Shown: positions 34,369 to 43,080, counted from the first letter of the stretch. The stretch: DNA of 46,088 nucleotides from Falsirhodobacter sp. 20TX0035 (GCF_028307215.1 NZ_JAQMHV010000017.1:1-46088), one strand, 5' to 3'. Notes: generated from the letters alone by a model not told the origin. Made by a program: numbers and translations.

Positions 34369-35548
34369 CGTCCGGGGCAGCGGACGGCGCCAGATCCTTG
34401 CGTCCGTCGTTCTCCCCGTGATGGCCGCCGGACTGCTGGTTCAGGCGACGGTCCCGCTGGCGAGGATCGCCACGACTTATGCGGCGCTCGACATCGGGCT
34501 CGGCCCGCAGATTGTCGGCCTGTTGTCCGCCGCCTTTGCGATATTGCCGGTGTTCCTCACCGTGGGCTTGGGCCGCTTCAACGATCGTGGCGGCGCTCGG
34601 ACATCCGCGCTGGCCGGGGGGCTGATCCTTCTGGCGGCGACTGCGCTTCTGATGCTGGCGCCTCCGGCACTGCCGGTCCTGCTGATCGCCACATCGGCCC
34701 TGGGGATCGGGCAAACGCTTGTTCTGGCGGCGATGCAACTGTTGATCTCGCGCAGCTCCAGCCGGATGCACCGGGATGCGATGCTCGGCAACTACATGGT
34801 CGCCGTTTCGCTGGGGCAGGCCGTCGGTCCTCTCCTCCTCGGATGGGAGGGGGCGCGCCTTTCGGCGCCCTTTGCGGGATCGCTGCTGCTGGTGGTTGTG
34901 CTCGCGGTCCTGTGGCGTGTCGCGCCGAGGCCGCGCAACAGGACGCCGGTGGCAAGGATCCCGTTGTCCAGCATCGCTGCCACGCGCGGGCTCCCATGGC
35001 TCGTCGGGATCGGGAGTATCTGCGTCGCCTCGCAGGACCTAGTGCTGGCCTTCGTCCCGCTTCTGGGGGAGGAGCGGGGCGTTCCGCCTGCCGTGATAGG
35101 ACTTCTGTTGAGCCTCAGGGCCGTCTCCGCGATGGTGTCGCGTTTGTTCTTCAGCCACGCGGTCCGTCGGTTCGGAAGGGCACGGGTGATGATATGGTCT
35201 CTGATCGCGGGCGGCGCCAGCCTGATCGCATTGAGTCTACCCATGCCGGTCTGGGGCATGGCGCTGAGCATGATCGCGATCGGCTTCGGAATTGGGATCG
35301 CGCTGACCAGCACGGTCTCGCTGGCCTTGATCATAGCCCCGCCATCCGCTCGCGGCACGTCGTTGTCCCTGCGCCTGACCGCCAATCGCGTTGCGCAGTT
35401 CTGCATCCCCCTTTTGGCTAGCCTCATCGTGGCCCCGTTCGGCGCTGCGGGAGTGCTTGCCATCTTGGGCATCACGCTGTGCGGCGTCACCCCGTTGCGA
35501 CCGCACGCTTTTGGCAAGGGGGGCGACGAACCCTTGAAGCGCTGTTGA
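34358..35548 (+). CDS. Major facilitator superfamily transporter
   Basis: A membrane protein of about 396 aa with roughly 12 hydrophobic segments in two halves. A conserved loop after helix 2 contains GLGRFNDRGGARTS, of MFS motif A type, and the mid-protein loop is Arg/Pro-rich. It overlaps the lyase gene by 11 nt, with TTG 34358 the only start near the frame opening; an ATG at 34421 would cost the first helix. It may export an intermediate or import the free acid. The substrate is unknown. Confidence 0.75.
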   Translation: MRHSVRGSGRRQILASVVLPVMAAGLLVQATVPLARIATTYAALDIGLGPQIVGLLSAAFAILPVFLTVGLGRFNDRGGARTSALAGGLILLAATALLMLAPPALPVLLIATSALGIGQTLVLAAMQLLISRSSSRMHRDAMLGNYMVAVSLGQAVGPLLLGWEGARLSAPFAGSLLLVVVLAVLWRVAPRPRNRTPVARIPLSSIAATRGLPWLVGIGSICVASQDLVLAFVPLLGEERGVPPAVIGLLLSLRAVSAMVSRLFFSHAVRRFGRARVMIWSLIAGGASLIALSLPMPVWGMALSMIAIGFGIGIALTSTVSLALIIAPPSARGTSLSLRLTANRVAQFCIPLLASLIVAPFGAAGVLAILGITLCGVTPLRPHAFGKGGDEPLKRC

Positions 35549-35707
35549 GCGGTTTGAGATGGGGCCCTTCGTGCCATAGAAGGACAGAATTCTGCGGCAA
35601 GAGAAAGGATGTCCGCTTCAGGAAGATGCAACGCTGATCTAAAATCGCGTTCGACAAGATGCGAACGTCAGCTCAGGGCTCTTCTCTTCATCTATCGTCC
35701 CACTGAC

Positions 35708-35760
35708 GCATGATCCGGTCGGGCTGCGATGGCGGATGTCTCCGCCCGCCCGGATCATGC
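35708..35760. repeat. Perfect 11-bp palindromic arms forming a large hairpin
   Basis: GCATGATCCGG at 35708-35718 is the exact reverse complement of CCGGATCATGC at 35750-35760. An inner GGGC/GCCC adds to the stem. It lies 160 nt after the MFS gene and 40 nt before the decayed IS. It lacks a T-run, so a terminator is only one option; an IS-relic or recombination structure is another. The rest of the gap (35549-35707) shows nothing recognisable. Confidence 0.6.
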
Positions 35761-35800
35761 TACTGGACCGTCCTTGTCGCGTTTGATGTGGAACCCGCAC

Positions 35801-36525
35801 GCAAAGTAGACTTGTCGCCATCTGGCAAAGTTAACCTGTCGCCTCTCGTGGATCTCGCAGAGGTGGCCTCGGATGGGACTTGTTGTGATGAGCGAACAGG
35901 AACTCCAACGCGTCGAAGTGCTGTCGCGCGTTCTGGACGGCAGCATGAGGACCTGCAGCGCGGCGGCGGTGCTGGCGATCAGCCCGCGCCAGGTGCAGCG
36001 GCTTTTGCGGCGCTATCGCGAGGATGGTGCCAACGCTGTGCGGCACGGGTTGCGGGGCTGTCCCTCGAACAACCGGATCAACCGCGGTCGTCACGATCTG
36101 GCGCTGCATCTGGTGCGTGAACACTATGCCGATTTCGGCCCGACACTGGCGGCCGAGAAGCTGGCAGAGCGGCATGCACTGACGGTCTCGCGCGAGACGC
36201 TGCGGAAGTGGATGATCGCGGATGGTCTCTGGCGCGACCGCAAGGCCCGCCGCAGCTTTCATCCGCCGCGCCTGCGCCGCGAGCGCTATGGCGAGCTGAT
36301 CCAGATCGACGGCTCCGACCACCGCTGGTTCGAGGATCGGGCCGCGCCCTGCACGCTGCTGGTGTTCATCGACGATGCCACGGGCACACTGATGCAGATG
36401 CGGTTCGTCACATCGGAGAGCACCTTCAGCTACTTCGAGGCGCTGGACGGCTACCTGCGCGCTCACGGCCGCCCCGTGGCCTTCTAATCCGACAAGCACA
36501 ACGTCTTCCGCGTGGCGAAGCAGGG
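35801..36525 (+). mobile_element. Decayed, truncated ISNCY-type insertion sequence
   Basis: The left end shows two 19-bp direct repeats (17 of 19 identical), GCAAAGTAGACTTGTCGCC at 35801-35819 and GCAAAGTTAACCTGTCGCC at 35825-35843, of the sort that bind transposase. The transposase remnant follows. Transposase homology stops near 36525 (VFRVAKQ), and unrelated sequence begins there, so the right half and right end are missing. The family is assigned from the transposase (IS1202/ISDol1-like pattern). Confidence 0.7.
35873..36525 (+). pseudogene. ISNCY-type transposase, nonsense-mutated and 3'-truncated
   Basis: The first 204 codons encode a helix-turn-helix region (TCSAAAVLAISPRQVQRLLRR) and the start of a DDE domain, with first Asp in ELIQIDGSDHRWFE and VFIDDATG. 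A TAA at 36485-36487 stands where a Tyr codon (TAC) is expected. The frame continues after it with SDKHNVFRVAKQ, containing the second Asp, then homology ends. A full transposase would have over 400 residues and a third acidic residue, so this copy is inactive. Confidence 0.8.
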
Positions 36526-36542
36526 ACGACACCGTTCTGGCC

Positions 36543-36977
36543 GTGCTGGCCGTGGCTGCGCGTAATCACCTATTCGGTGCGGGTGAGTATCCCTTCGTGA
36601 CCCGGACCGCCATTCACGGTGACCCGCTCGCCCGATCCCATGCCGCGACAGCCGAAGTCTTGGTCTTGATGGAACGCCTGGGGGCAGTGAAAGATGGCTT
36701 CTGGACCATGGCTGCCGAACCTGTCCTCTGGAGGCATCTGGACCTGCTCGATCCGCTCCCCAACTTCGATCGCGAGCCTCGCCTGATAGAGCTTGCAGAC
36801 CGCTCTATCGCCACCCAGCCAGAGGATGTCGTGCGGGACATCGCACTTGCGCGCGGCCAAGCCACGACGTTCGTCTGTCGACTGCACGTGATGGACATCG
36901 TAGCACGGCATTGGCGCTATCCGGATGGGTGGCTACCAATGGACGGAGCGGACGTTCGCATCTTCAGTTTGCGCTAA
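36543..36977 (+). CDS. Hypothetical protein, probably 5'-truncated at the IS junction
   Basis: An open frame of about 144 aa from GTG 36543; it stays open upstream to the IS breakpoint near 36525. I recognise no family. It has mixed, protein-like composition, including GAGEYPFVTRTAIHGD and LVLMERLGAVKDGFW, with acidic and hydrophobic residues and no transmembrane segment. Because reading frame and homology break together at 36525, the natural N-terminus was probably replaced by the IS remnant. It lies upstream of the part B operon, with 117 nt to the next gene. Confidence 0.5.
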   Translation: MLAVAARNHLFGAGEYPFVTRTAIHGDPLARSHAATAEVLVLMERLGAVKDGFWTMAAEPVLWRHLDLLDPLPNFDREPRLIELADRSIATQPEDVVRDIALARGQATTFVCRLHVMDIVARHWRYPDGWLPMDGADVRIFSLR

Positions 36978-37028
36978 GATCAACGGAAGCGCCGATCCTG
37001 TCATCTCCGAAAAATATTCCTGAAGAAG

Positions 37029-37056
37029 CCAGAATTTAAATCGTTTGCGCTTCTGG
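37029..37056. promoter_or_regulatory. Inverted repeat upstream of the RraA/aminotransferase operon
   Basis: CCAGAA-N16-TTCTGG lies 39-66 nt before the RraA start, in an AT-rich stretch. It is flanked by an 11-bp direct repeat TCCTGAAGAAG (37018-37028 and 37075-37085). This is the only sizeable gap ahead of the operon, so it should hold the promoter and the site for the LysR regulator encoded at the operon's end. Assigned by symmetry only. Confidence 0.4.
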
Positions 37057-37094
37057 ACCGAATTTAGTTCCTGATCCTGAAGAAGAGAGGATTC

Positions 37095-37775
37095 ATGGAC
37101 AAAATCGGCATTCGAATTATGGCGCGGCCGGAACAACGGTGCGACATGGTCATCCTGGAGGCGTTCCGCCAGTTGGGCGTGGCACAGGTCAGCGACTGCA
37201 TGGGGCGCCTCTACGGCTCGGTGGGGTTGCAACCGATTCACGGCCACGGGCTTCGGATGGCCGGGATCGCGCTGACGGTGAAGACGCGTCCGGGCGACAA
37301 CCTGATGATCCACCGCGCCATCGATCTGGCCCAGCCCGGCGACGTCATCGTCGTGGACGGCAGCGGCTGCACCGCGAACGCCCTCGTGGGGGAGCTGATG
37401 ATGCAGCAGGCGCAGAAGCGCGGCGTCCTCGGCTTCGTTATCGATGGCGCCGTGCGGGATGCCGAAGCCTTTGGGCCCGCCGGCTTTGCCTGCTTCGCGC
37501 GCGGCATCTCCCATCGCGGTCCGTTCAAGGACGGTCCGGGCGAGATCAACGTGCCCGTCAGCGTCGGCGGGTTGGTGGTGCAGCCGGGCGATGTGATCCT
37601 CGGTGATACCGACGGTCTGACTGCGATCCCCCCCGCATATGCCGCCGAAGTGCTGCGTCTGGCGGAAGCCAAGGAGCAGGCCGAGGCCAAGGGAATGGAG
37701 CGTATCGCCGCCGGCACCTATGAGAAGCCGTGGCAGGCCCCCGCCATTGCCCGGCTGGAGAAGGACTACAAATGA
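37095..37775 (+). CDS. RraA-type aldolase (4-hydroxy-4-methyl-2-oxoglutarate aldolase-like), copy 2
   Basis: This 226-aa protein has the same fold and motifs as copy 1: AQVSDCMGRLYGSVG, TRPGDNLMIHRAIDLAQPGD, VIDGAVRDAEAF with the Arg-Asp substrate/Mg2+ pair, and SHRGPFKDGPGEINVPV. It would cleave a 4-hydroxy-2-oxo dicarboxylate to pyruvate plus another keto acid. Its stop overlaps the aminotransferase start (ATGA), giving tight coupling. That coupling suggests the aminotransferase product is the aldolase substrate (inference). It is the first gene of a seven-gene operon. Confidence 0.88.
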   Translation: MDKIGIRIMARPEQRCDMVILEAFRQLGVAQVSDCMGRLYGSVGLQPIHGHGLRMAGIALTVKTRPGDNLMIHRAIDLAQPGDVIVVDGSGCTANALVGELMMQQAQKRGVLGFVIDGAVRDAEAFGPAGFACFARGISHRGPFKDGPGEINVPVSVGGLVVQPGDVILGDTDGLTAIPPAYAAEVLRLAEAKEQAEAKGMERIAAGTYEKPWQAPAIARLEKDYK

Positions 37776-38986
37776 GCATCGTTTCCGCCCGAATGCGGCA
37801 GGTCAAGCTGTCGCCCAGCGTTGCCGCGCGCATCATCCTGAACCGCCTGCGCGAGGAAGGCCGCCGCATCATCGACCTGACGATCGGCGAGCCGGACTTC
37901 GCCACCCCCGTCCACATCCGCAACGCCGCCTGCGAGGCGATGGAGCGGGGGGAGACCAAGTATCCGCTGTCGCAGGGCACAACGGCGCTGCGCAAGGCCG
38001 CGGCGGAGCGCATCCGCCTCGACACCGGGATCGACTATCCCCTCGACCAGATCATCGTCAGCACAGGTGCCAAGCAGGTGCTCTACAACGCGCTGATGGC
38101 GACGCTGGAGGCGGGCGACGAGGTCATCATCCCTGCCCCGTTCTGGGTTTCCTATCCCGATATGGTGGAACTGGGCGGCGGCGTGCCCGTGACGCTGGAG
38201 ACCCACTCCGCCGTCGGATACAAGATCACGCCCGACGCGCTGCGCGCCGTGATCACGCCGCGCACCAAGTGGCTGATGCTGAACGCGCCGAGCAACCCCT
38301 CGGGCGCCGTCTACGACCGCGAGGAGCTGCTGGCTCTTGCGGAGGCGCTGCGCGAGAACCCCCATGTCTGGCTGATGACCGACGACATCTATGCGCGGCT
38401 GACATTCGAGGGCGGCCCCGCGCCCCACATCCTGCAGGTCGCGCCGGATCTTGCCGACCGCACGCTGGCGGTCAACGGCGTGTCCAAATGCTATGCCATG
38501 ACGGGCTGGCGCATCGGCTACGGCTCGGGCCCGAAGGACCTGATCAAGGCCATGGCGGTGGTGCAGTCGCAAAGCACCTCGGGCGCCTGCTCCATCAGCC
38601 AAGCGGCGGCGCTGGCCGCGCTGACCGGCCCGCAGGACTGCGTGGAGGCGTTCACCCGGTCGTTCAAGGACCGCCGCGACCTCGCGATGTCGATCCTGTC
38701 GCAGGCTCCGGGGCTGAAGGCCGTGGCACCGGGCGGCGCCTTCTACATCTTCCCCGACTGCTCGGGCCTTCTGGGCCGCACCGCGGGGGACGGGACGGTG
38801 ATCGCCACCGATGCCGAGCTTGTGCAATACATCCTGCGGACCACCGGGGTGGCGCTGCTCGACGGGGGGTCCTATGGGGTTCCCGGCACCTTCCGCATGT
38901 CCTTCGCCTCGGCGCCGGAGGAGGTGCGCGCGGGATGCGAGGCAATCAAGTCCGTCTGCGAAGAACTGACGGCTGTTCCGGCCTGA
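37772..38986 (+). CDS. Class I/II pyridoxal-phosphate aminotransferase
   Basis: A 404-aa fold-type I aminotransferase of aspartate-aminotransferase subgroup I-gamma appearance. It has LTIGEPDFATP, the PLP-phosphate region STGAKQVLYNA, NAPSNPSGAVYDREEL, TDDIYARLTF, the Schiff-base Lys in NGVSKCYAMTGWRIGYG, and the substrate-carboxylate Arg in GTFRMSFAS. It would convert an amino acid, probably acidic or polar, to the 2-oxo acid. The start is fixed by the 4-nt overlap with the aldolase gene. The next gene, a binding protein, begins 28 nt downstream. Confidence 0.9.
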   Translation: MSIVSARMRQVKLSPSVAARIILNRLREEGRRIIDLTIGEPDFATPVHIRNAACEAMERGETKYPLSQGTTALRKAAAERIRLDTGIDYPLDQIIVSTGAKQVLYNALMATLEAGDEVIIPAPFWVSYPDMVELGGGVPVTLETHSAVGYKITPDALRAVITPRTKWLMLNAPSNPSGAVYDREELLALAEALRENPHVWLMTDDIYARLTFEGGPAPHILQVAPDLADRTLAVNGVSKCYAMTGWRIGYGSGPKDLIKAMAVVQSQSTSGACSISQAAALAALTGPQDCVEAFTRSFKDRRDLAMSILSQAPGLKAVAPGGAFYIFPDCSGLLGRTAGDGTVIATDAELVQYILRTTGVALLDGGSYGVPGTFRMSFASAPEEVRAGCEAIKSVCEELTAVPA

Positions 38987-39014
38987 ACGGAACCACACCA
39001 ACAGGAGAGATGAA

Positions 39015-39833
39015 ATGACGATACGGAACCTGATCTGCGCCGCGCTGCTGGCCCTTCCCGCCATGACGGGGCTGGCGCAGGCCGATGCGCTCGCCGACAT
39101 CAAGACGCGCGGCACGCTGGTCTGCGGCACGCTCGGCACGTCCGAACCGTTCAGCTTCCAGGACACGTCGACGCGCAGCCTCGTCGGCTATGACGTCGAC
39201 ATCTGCAAGCTGGTGGCCGACCATCTGGGCGTAGAGGTCGAATACAAGCTTCTCGCCGTCGCGGCCCGCATTCCCGAACTGGACAGCGGGCGTGTCGACG
39301 TGCTGGCCGCAAACCTCGGCTGGTCGGCCGACCGGGCGGCCCAGATCGATTTCAGCCACCAATACTACGTGACGCCGCAGAAGCTGCTGGTGCGCGCTGA
39401 CAGCGACATCCAGAGCATCGACGACCTGCAGGGCAAGCGCATCGGCGCGACCAAGGGCTCCTCCTCCGAACGGGTCATTGCCGAACGTCTGCCCGAGTCG
39501 CGCGTCATCGGCTATGCCGACAGCCCGGCCGCGTTCCTCTCGCTCCAGCAGCGCAAGATCGACGCGCAGTTCGCCTCCGAGCTGGTGCTGGTGCGTCTTG
39601 TCAACCAGAGCCCCGACCGCTCCCCCACCCGGGTTCTGGAGCAGTCGGTCGTGGACGAGCCTTGGGGCCTCGGCATCCGCAAGGGTGAGGACGCGCTCGT
39701 AGCTGAGGTGAACGCCGCGCTGGACGAGGCAGAAAACTCGGGCGAGGCGCAGGCGCTCTTCGACAAGTGGTTCGGCGCGGATACGCCCTACAAGCTGACC
39801 CGCTCGTTCCAGATCGGTCCCATCGCCAACTGA
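39015..39833 (+). CDS. Polar amino acid ABC transporter substrate-binding protein
   Basis: The 272-aa product has a signal peptide (MTIRNLICAALLALPAMTGL, cleavage near AQADA). A family 3 (SBP_bac_3) domain follows: TRGTLVCGTLGTSEPFSF, VGYDVDICKLVADHLG, LAANLGWSADRAAQIDFS and LQGKRIGATKGSSSE. It binds an amino acid in the periplasm. The ligand-binding Arg usual in this family is not certain here: the segment reads WSADRAAQIDFS rather than TxTPERxxxxDFS. AGGAGAG precedes the ATG. A hairpin downstream may raise its level over the permeases. Confidence 0.9.
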   Translation: MTIRNLICAALLALPAMTGLAQADALADIKTRGTLVCGTLGTSEPFSFQDTSTRSLVGYDVDICKLVADHLGVEVEYKLLAVAARIPELDSGRVDVLAANLGWSADRAAQIDFSHQYYVTPQKLLVRADSDIQSIDDLQGKRIGATKGSSSERVIAERLPESRVIGYADSPAAFLSLQQRKIDAQFASELVLVRLVNQSPDRSPTRVLEQSVVDEPWGLGIRKGEDALVAEVNAALDEAENSGEAQALFDKWFGADTPYKLTRSFQIGPIAN

Positions 39834-39850
39834 AACCGGCTTCTGCCGAA

Positions 39851-39883
39851 GGGCCGTGCGGTGACACCGGGCGGCCCCTTTCC
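39851..39883 (+). terminator. Intra-operon stem-loop (attenuator) after the binding-protein gene
   Basis: GGGCCG at 39851-39856 pairs with CGGCCC at 39872-39877, with an inner GGT/ACC, followed by CTTTCC. A partial terminator here is common in ABC operons and allows more binding protein than permease. Calculated stability was not available. Confidence 0.5.
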
Positions 39884-39897
39884 ATGGAGAGGCCTGG

Positions 39898-40593
39898 ATG
39901 AACTTCCTTCTTCCGCCGGATCAGTGGGCGATGCTCTTCGGGGGCTTGCGCACCACGATCCTGCTCTTTGCCATCGCGTGGATCGGCGCCTTCGCCCTCG
40001 CGCTGATCCTCGTCATCGTCCGGGCCACCGATTATCGGGTCTGCCGCTGGAGCGTCGACGCCTTCGTCGCCTATCACCGTAACGTGCCGCTGCTGGTGCA
40101 AGTGATGTTCTGGTATTTTGCCATGCCGGAACTGCTGCCCGAAGGCATTCGCTTCTGGCTTTACGATCACAACGCGGAATTCTGCCTTGCCGCTATCGCG
40201 CTTGCCTTGGGCAGTGCGGCCTATCAGGCCGAGGACATCAGGTCAGGTCTGCGCGCGATCCCCGGCACCCAATTCGAAGCCGCGCGCGCCTTGGGCTGCA
40301 CTTACATGGAAACGATGCGCTTCATAGTCGTGCCACAGGCGCTGCGCATCTCCCTGCCGCCTTTGGTGGGGCGCGCGCTGCTGTTGTTCAAGAACACCTC
40401 CATCGCCATGGCCATCGGCGTTGCCGAATTGACCTACCGCACGCGCGAGATTGAGAACCTGACCTTCAATACCTTCACCATCTTCGGCATCGCGACCGTG
40501 CTCTACCTGCTGGGCACCTTCTCGCTGATGGCATTCGGATCGTGGCTGGAGCGGCGCGCGACCCCCGGCCGGAAGGAGCGCCACCATGCTTGA
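39898..40593 (+). CDS. Polar amino acid ABC transporter permease 1
   Basis: A 231-aa membrane protein of the HisM/HisQ family. It has the HEQRVA-type start of the domain (GGLRTTILLFAIAWIGAFAL), VAYHRNVPLLVQVMFWYF, AAYQAEDIRSGLRAIPGTQFEAARALG (EAA loop) and PQALRISLPPLVG. It forms a heterodimeric channel with the next gene product. Its end overlaps the second permease gene by 8 nt. The start follows a GAGAGG site. Confidence 0.92.
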   Translation: MNFLLPPDQWAMLFGGLRTTILLFAIAWIGAFALALILVIVRATDYRVCRWSVDAFVAYHRNVPLLVQVMFWYFAMPELLPEGIRFWLYDHNAEFCLAAIALALGSAAYQAEDIRSGLRAIPGTQFEAARALGCTYMETMRFIVVPQALRISLPPLVGRALLLFKNTSIAMAIGVAELTYRTREIENLTFNTFTIFGIATVLYLLGTFSLMAFGSWLERRATPGRKERHHA

Positions 40594-41275
40594 GATCATC
40601 CAGGATTACTGGCTCACCTTCCTGATCGGGCAGTATCCGAACGGCCCGCTCGGCGGCCTTGCCATGACGATTATCGTCGCCGTGCTGTCGATCCTGATGT
40701 CCTTTCCGATCGCCGTCGCCTTCGCCATGGCGCGGTTGTCGGCCTTCGGCTGGCTGCGCGCGGCCAGCGCCGGCCTCGTAAACTTGGTTCGCGGCATCCC
40801 GCTCCTGATGCTGATCTTCTGGTGCTACTTCGTGATCCCGATCATGACGGGTTATGCCGTCAGCGGGTTCTGGACGCTGGTTTGCGCCCTGACCATCTAC
40901 GAGGCCGCCTATCTTTCGGAGGTGATCCGCGCCGGGATGGCCTCGGTTCCGAAAGGCCAGACCGAGGCCGCCCGCTCGCTCGGCGGGGGATATTTCCTGA
41001 CGATGCGCGGCGTGATCCTGCCGCAGGCGCTGTTCAACGTGCTGCCGGGCATCACCAGCCAGTTCATCTCCACCATCAAGGAAACGTCGCTTGGCTATGT
41101 CATCGCGGTGAACGAACTGACCTTCGCGGCCAACCAGGTGAACAACCTGCTGCTGACCCAGCCGCTTCAGGTCTTCACGATCCTCGCGGCCATCTACTTC
41201 ATCCTGTGCTTCGTGCTGTCGCGCGGGCTGTCCAGGCTCGAAACTTCCATCCGCCGAAAGAGAGGTCTGCTGTGA
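40586..41275 (+). CDS. Polar amino acid ABC transporter permease 2
   Basis: A 229-aa partner of permease 1, with [38 protein letters not shown], the EAA loop near [17 protein letters not shown] and [19 protein letters not shown]. It is predicted to span the membrane about five times. It overlaps permease 1 by 8 nt and the ATPase gene by 4 nt (GTGA). Confidence 0.92.
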   Translation: MLEIIQDYWLTFLIGQYPNGPLGGLAMTIIVAVLSILMSFPIAVAFAMARLSAFGWLRAASAGLVNLVRGIPLLMLIFWCYFVIPIMTGYAVSGFWTLVCALTIYEAAYLSEVIRAGMASVPKGQTEAARSLGGGYFLTMRGVILPQALFNVLPGITSQFISTIKETSLGYVIAVNELTFAANQVNNLLLTQPLQVFTILAAIYFILCFVLSRGLSRLETSIRRKRGLL

Positions 41276-42018
41276 CCCAGTCCGTCATCGTCCGTTTCGA
41301 CAAGGTCAACAAGTGGTATGGGCAGCACCAGGTCCTGCACGACGTCTCGCTGGAGGTGAAGAAGGGCGAGGTCGTCGTCGTCTGCGGTCCGTCGGGATCG
41401 GGCAAGTCCACCCTGATCCGCACCATCAACGCGCTGGAGCCGATCGGCAACGGCAGCCTGACGCTGGACGGGATCGCGGTGCACGCCAAGGGCACCGACC
41501 TGAACAAGCTGCGCCAGAGCGTGGGCTTCGTGTTCCAGCAATTCAACCTCTTCCCCCACATGTCGGTGCTGGACAACGTGACCTTCGCGCCGATCCGCAT
41601 CCAGAAACGCTCTCGTGCGGAGGCGGAAACGCTGGCCCGCGACCTTCTGGCCCGCGTGGGCCTCGCGGAAAAGGCCGGAAGTTTCCCCGGCTTCCTTTCG
41701 GGCGGCCAGCAGCAGCGTGTGGCCATCGCCCGTGCGCTGGCACTGCAGCCGCCGGTGATCCTGTTCGACGAGCCGACCAGCGCGCTCGACCCCGAGATGG
41801 TCGGCGAGGTGCTACAGGTGATGAAGGCTCTTGCACGCGACGGGATGACCATGATCTGCGTCACGCATGAGATGGGCTTCGCGCGCGAGGTGGGCGACCG
41901 CGTGATCTTCATGGATCAGGGACGCGTGGTGGTTGATACGACGCCGGATCTGTTCTTTGATGCGCCCGACCATCCGCGCGTGAAACGCTTCCTGTCTGAT
42001 GTGCGGGGGGAGCACTGA
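41272..42018 (+). CDS. Polar amino acid ABC transporter ATP-binding protein
   Basis: The 248-aa ATPase has Walker [10 protein letters not shown] at residues 39-47, Q-loop [14 protein letters not shown], signature [14 protein letters not shown], Walker [20 protein letters not shown] and switch His in [12 protein letters not shown], all typical of the GlnQ/HisP group. The start is GTG 41272, overlapping the permease stop. It completes a four-component importer with the three preceding genes. Confidence 0.94.
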   Translation: MTQSVIVRFDKVNKWYGQHQVLHDVSLEVKKGEVVVVCGPSGSGKSTLIRTINALEPIGNGSLTLDGIAVHAKGTDLNKLRQSVGFVFQQFNLFPHMSVLDNVTFAPIRIQKRSRAEAETLARDLLARVGLAEKAGSFPGFLSGGQQQRVAIARALALQPPVILFDEPTSALDPEMVGEVLQVMKALARDGMTMICVTHEMGFAREVGDRVIFMDQGRVVVDTTPDLFFDAPDHPRVKRFLSDVRGEH

Positions 42019-42041
42019 CCCCGCCCCAGCGAAAGGCCTCG

Positions 42042-42998
42042 ATGTACACACTCAAGCAGATCGAGGCCTTCGACGTCAGCGCAACGCTCGGCAGCTTCAC
42101 GGACGCCTCGCGCAAGTTGTCGCTGACGCAGTCGACCATCGCCAAGCGGATCATGGAGTTGGAGGCGGCGGTGGGAACGCCCTTGTTCATTCGGCTGGGC
42201 AAGTCGCTGCGCCTGACCTCGGCGGGCGAACGCCTGCTGCCGGCCGCACGGGAGATGATGCGTCTGAACGAGCGGATGGTGCAGACCATGACCACCGCCT
42301 CGCATCTGGAGGGGCATGTCCGGATCGGCGCGACGGATCTCGTCGGGCTGACCTGGCTGCCCGCGCTCATTCAAGCCGTCCGGCTGCGCTACCCCAAGGT
42401 GCGTGTCATGCCCGAGATCGACGGAGGGGTGCGTCTTTACGAGCGGCTTACCCGCAACGAGCTGGACATCGTCATCATGCCCGGACCATTCGCGAGCCCT
42501 GAAGTGGACGCCGTCCCGCTGGGGTGCATCCGGAACGCCTGGATGGCAAGTCCTGCCTTCGATCTCCCGGAGGGCACCCTGACGCCGCAGCAGGTATCGG
42601 CACTGCCTGTCATCGGCCAGCCGGACAAGTCCGCGCTGACGGTCCTGTATCGCAAGTGGTTCGCCGAGCACGGCTTCGTGCTGAACAACGTGCTGTCCTG
42701 CAACAGCCTTGGCATGGTCGCAAAGCTGACGACATACGGTCTTGGGGTCAGCTATCTTCCGCTCAACCACTTCGCGCCGCAGATTGCGGAGGGTGCATTG
42801 CGCGTGGTTGACGTCGCACCGGAGCTTCCTCTGGTAACCTACTATTCCCTGATGCACCACGAGGCCTCACCTCTTGCAGAGGTCGTGCTTCCCATCATGA
42901 AGCAGGTGAACGATTTCGAAGCCGATCTTATGGAACTTCCTGACGACACTTCATCCATGGGATCGAAATCTGCACGAAATGTTTCGTCGGCCGGCTGA
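42042..42998 (+). CDS. LysR-family regulator of part B
   Basis: A 318-aa regulator with N-terminal helix-turn-helix (LKQIEAFDVSATLGSFTDAS, TQSTIAKRIMELEAAVGTPL) and an effector domain from about residue 90. It begins 23 nt after the ATPase stop in the same direction, so it is probably transcribed with the operon and may form a feedback loop. The short tail after residue 300 is Ser-rich and poorly conserved. Confidence 0.9.
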   Translation: MYTLKQIEAFDVSATLGSFTDASRKLSLTQSTIAKRIMELEAAVGTPLFIRLGKSLRLTSAGERLLPAAREMMRLNERMVQTMTTASHLEGHVRIGATDLVGLTWLPALIQAVRLRYPKVRVMPEIDGGVRLYERLTRNELDIVIMPGPFASPEVDAVPLGCIRNAWMASPAFDLPEGTLTPQQVSALPVIGQPDKSALTVLYRKWFAEHGFVLNNVLSCNSLGMVAKLTTYGLGVSYLPLNHFAPQIAEGALRVVDVAPELPLVTYYSLMHHEASPLAEVVLPIMKQVNDFEADLMELPDDTSSMGSKSARNVSSAG

Positions 42999-43080
42999 CG
43001 ATACTTGTTCGGACGCGTGCCGCGCCCCTCATGCGGTCATTGGTGGGACAAAGTGGTCACTGAAGAATGTTCAGCGAAGA

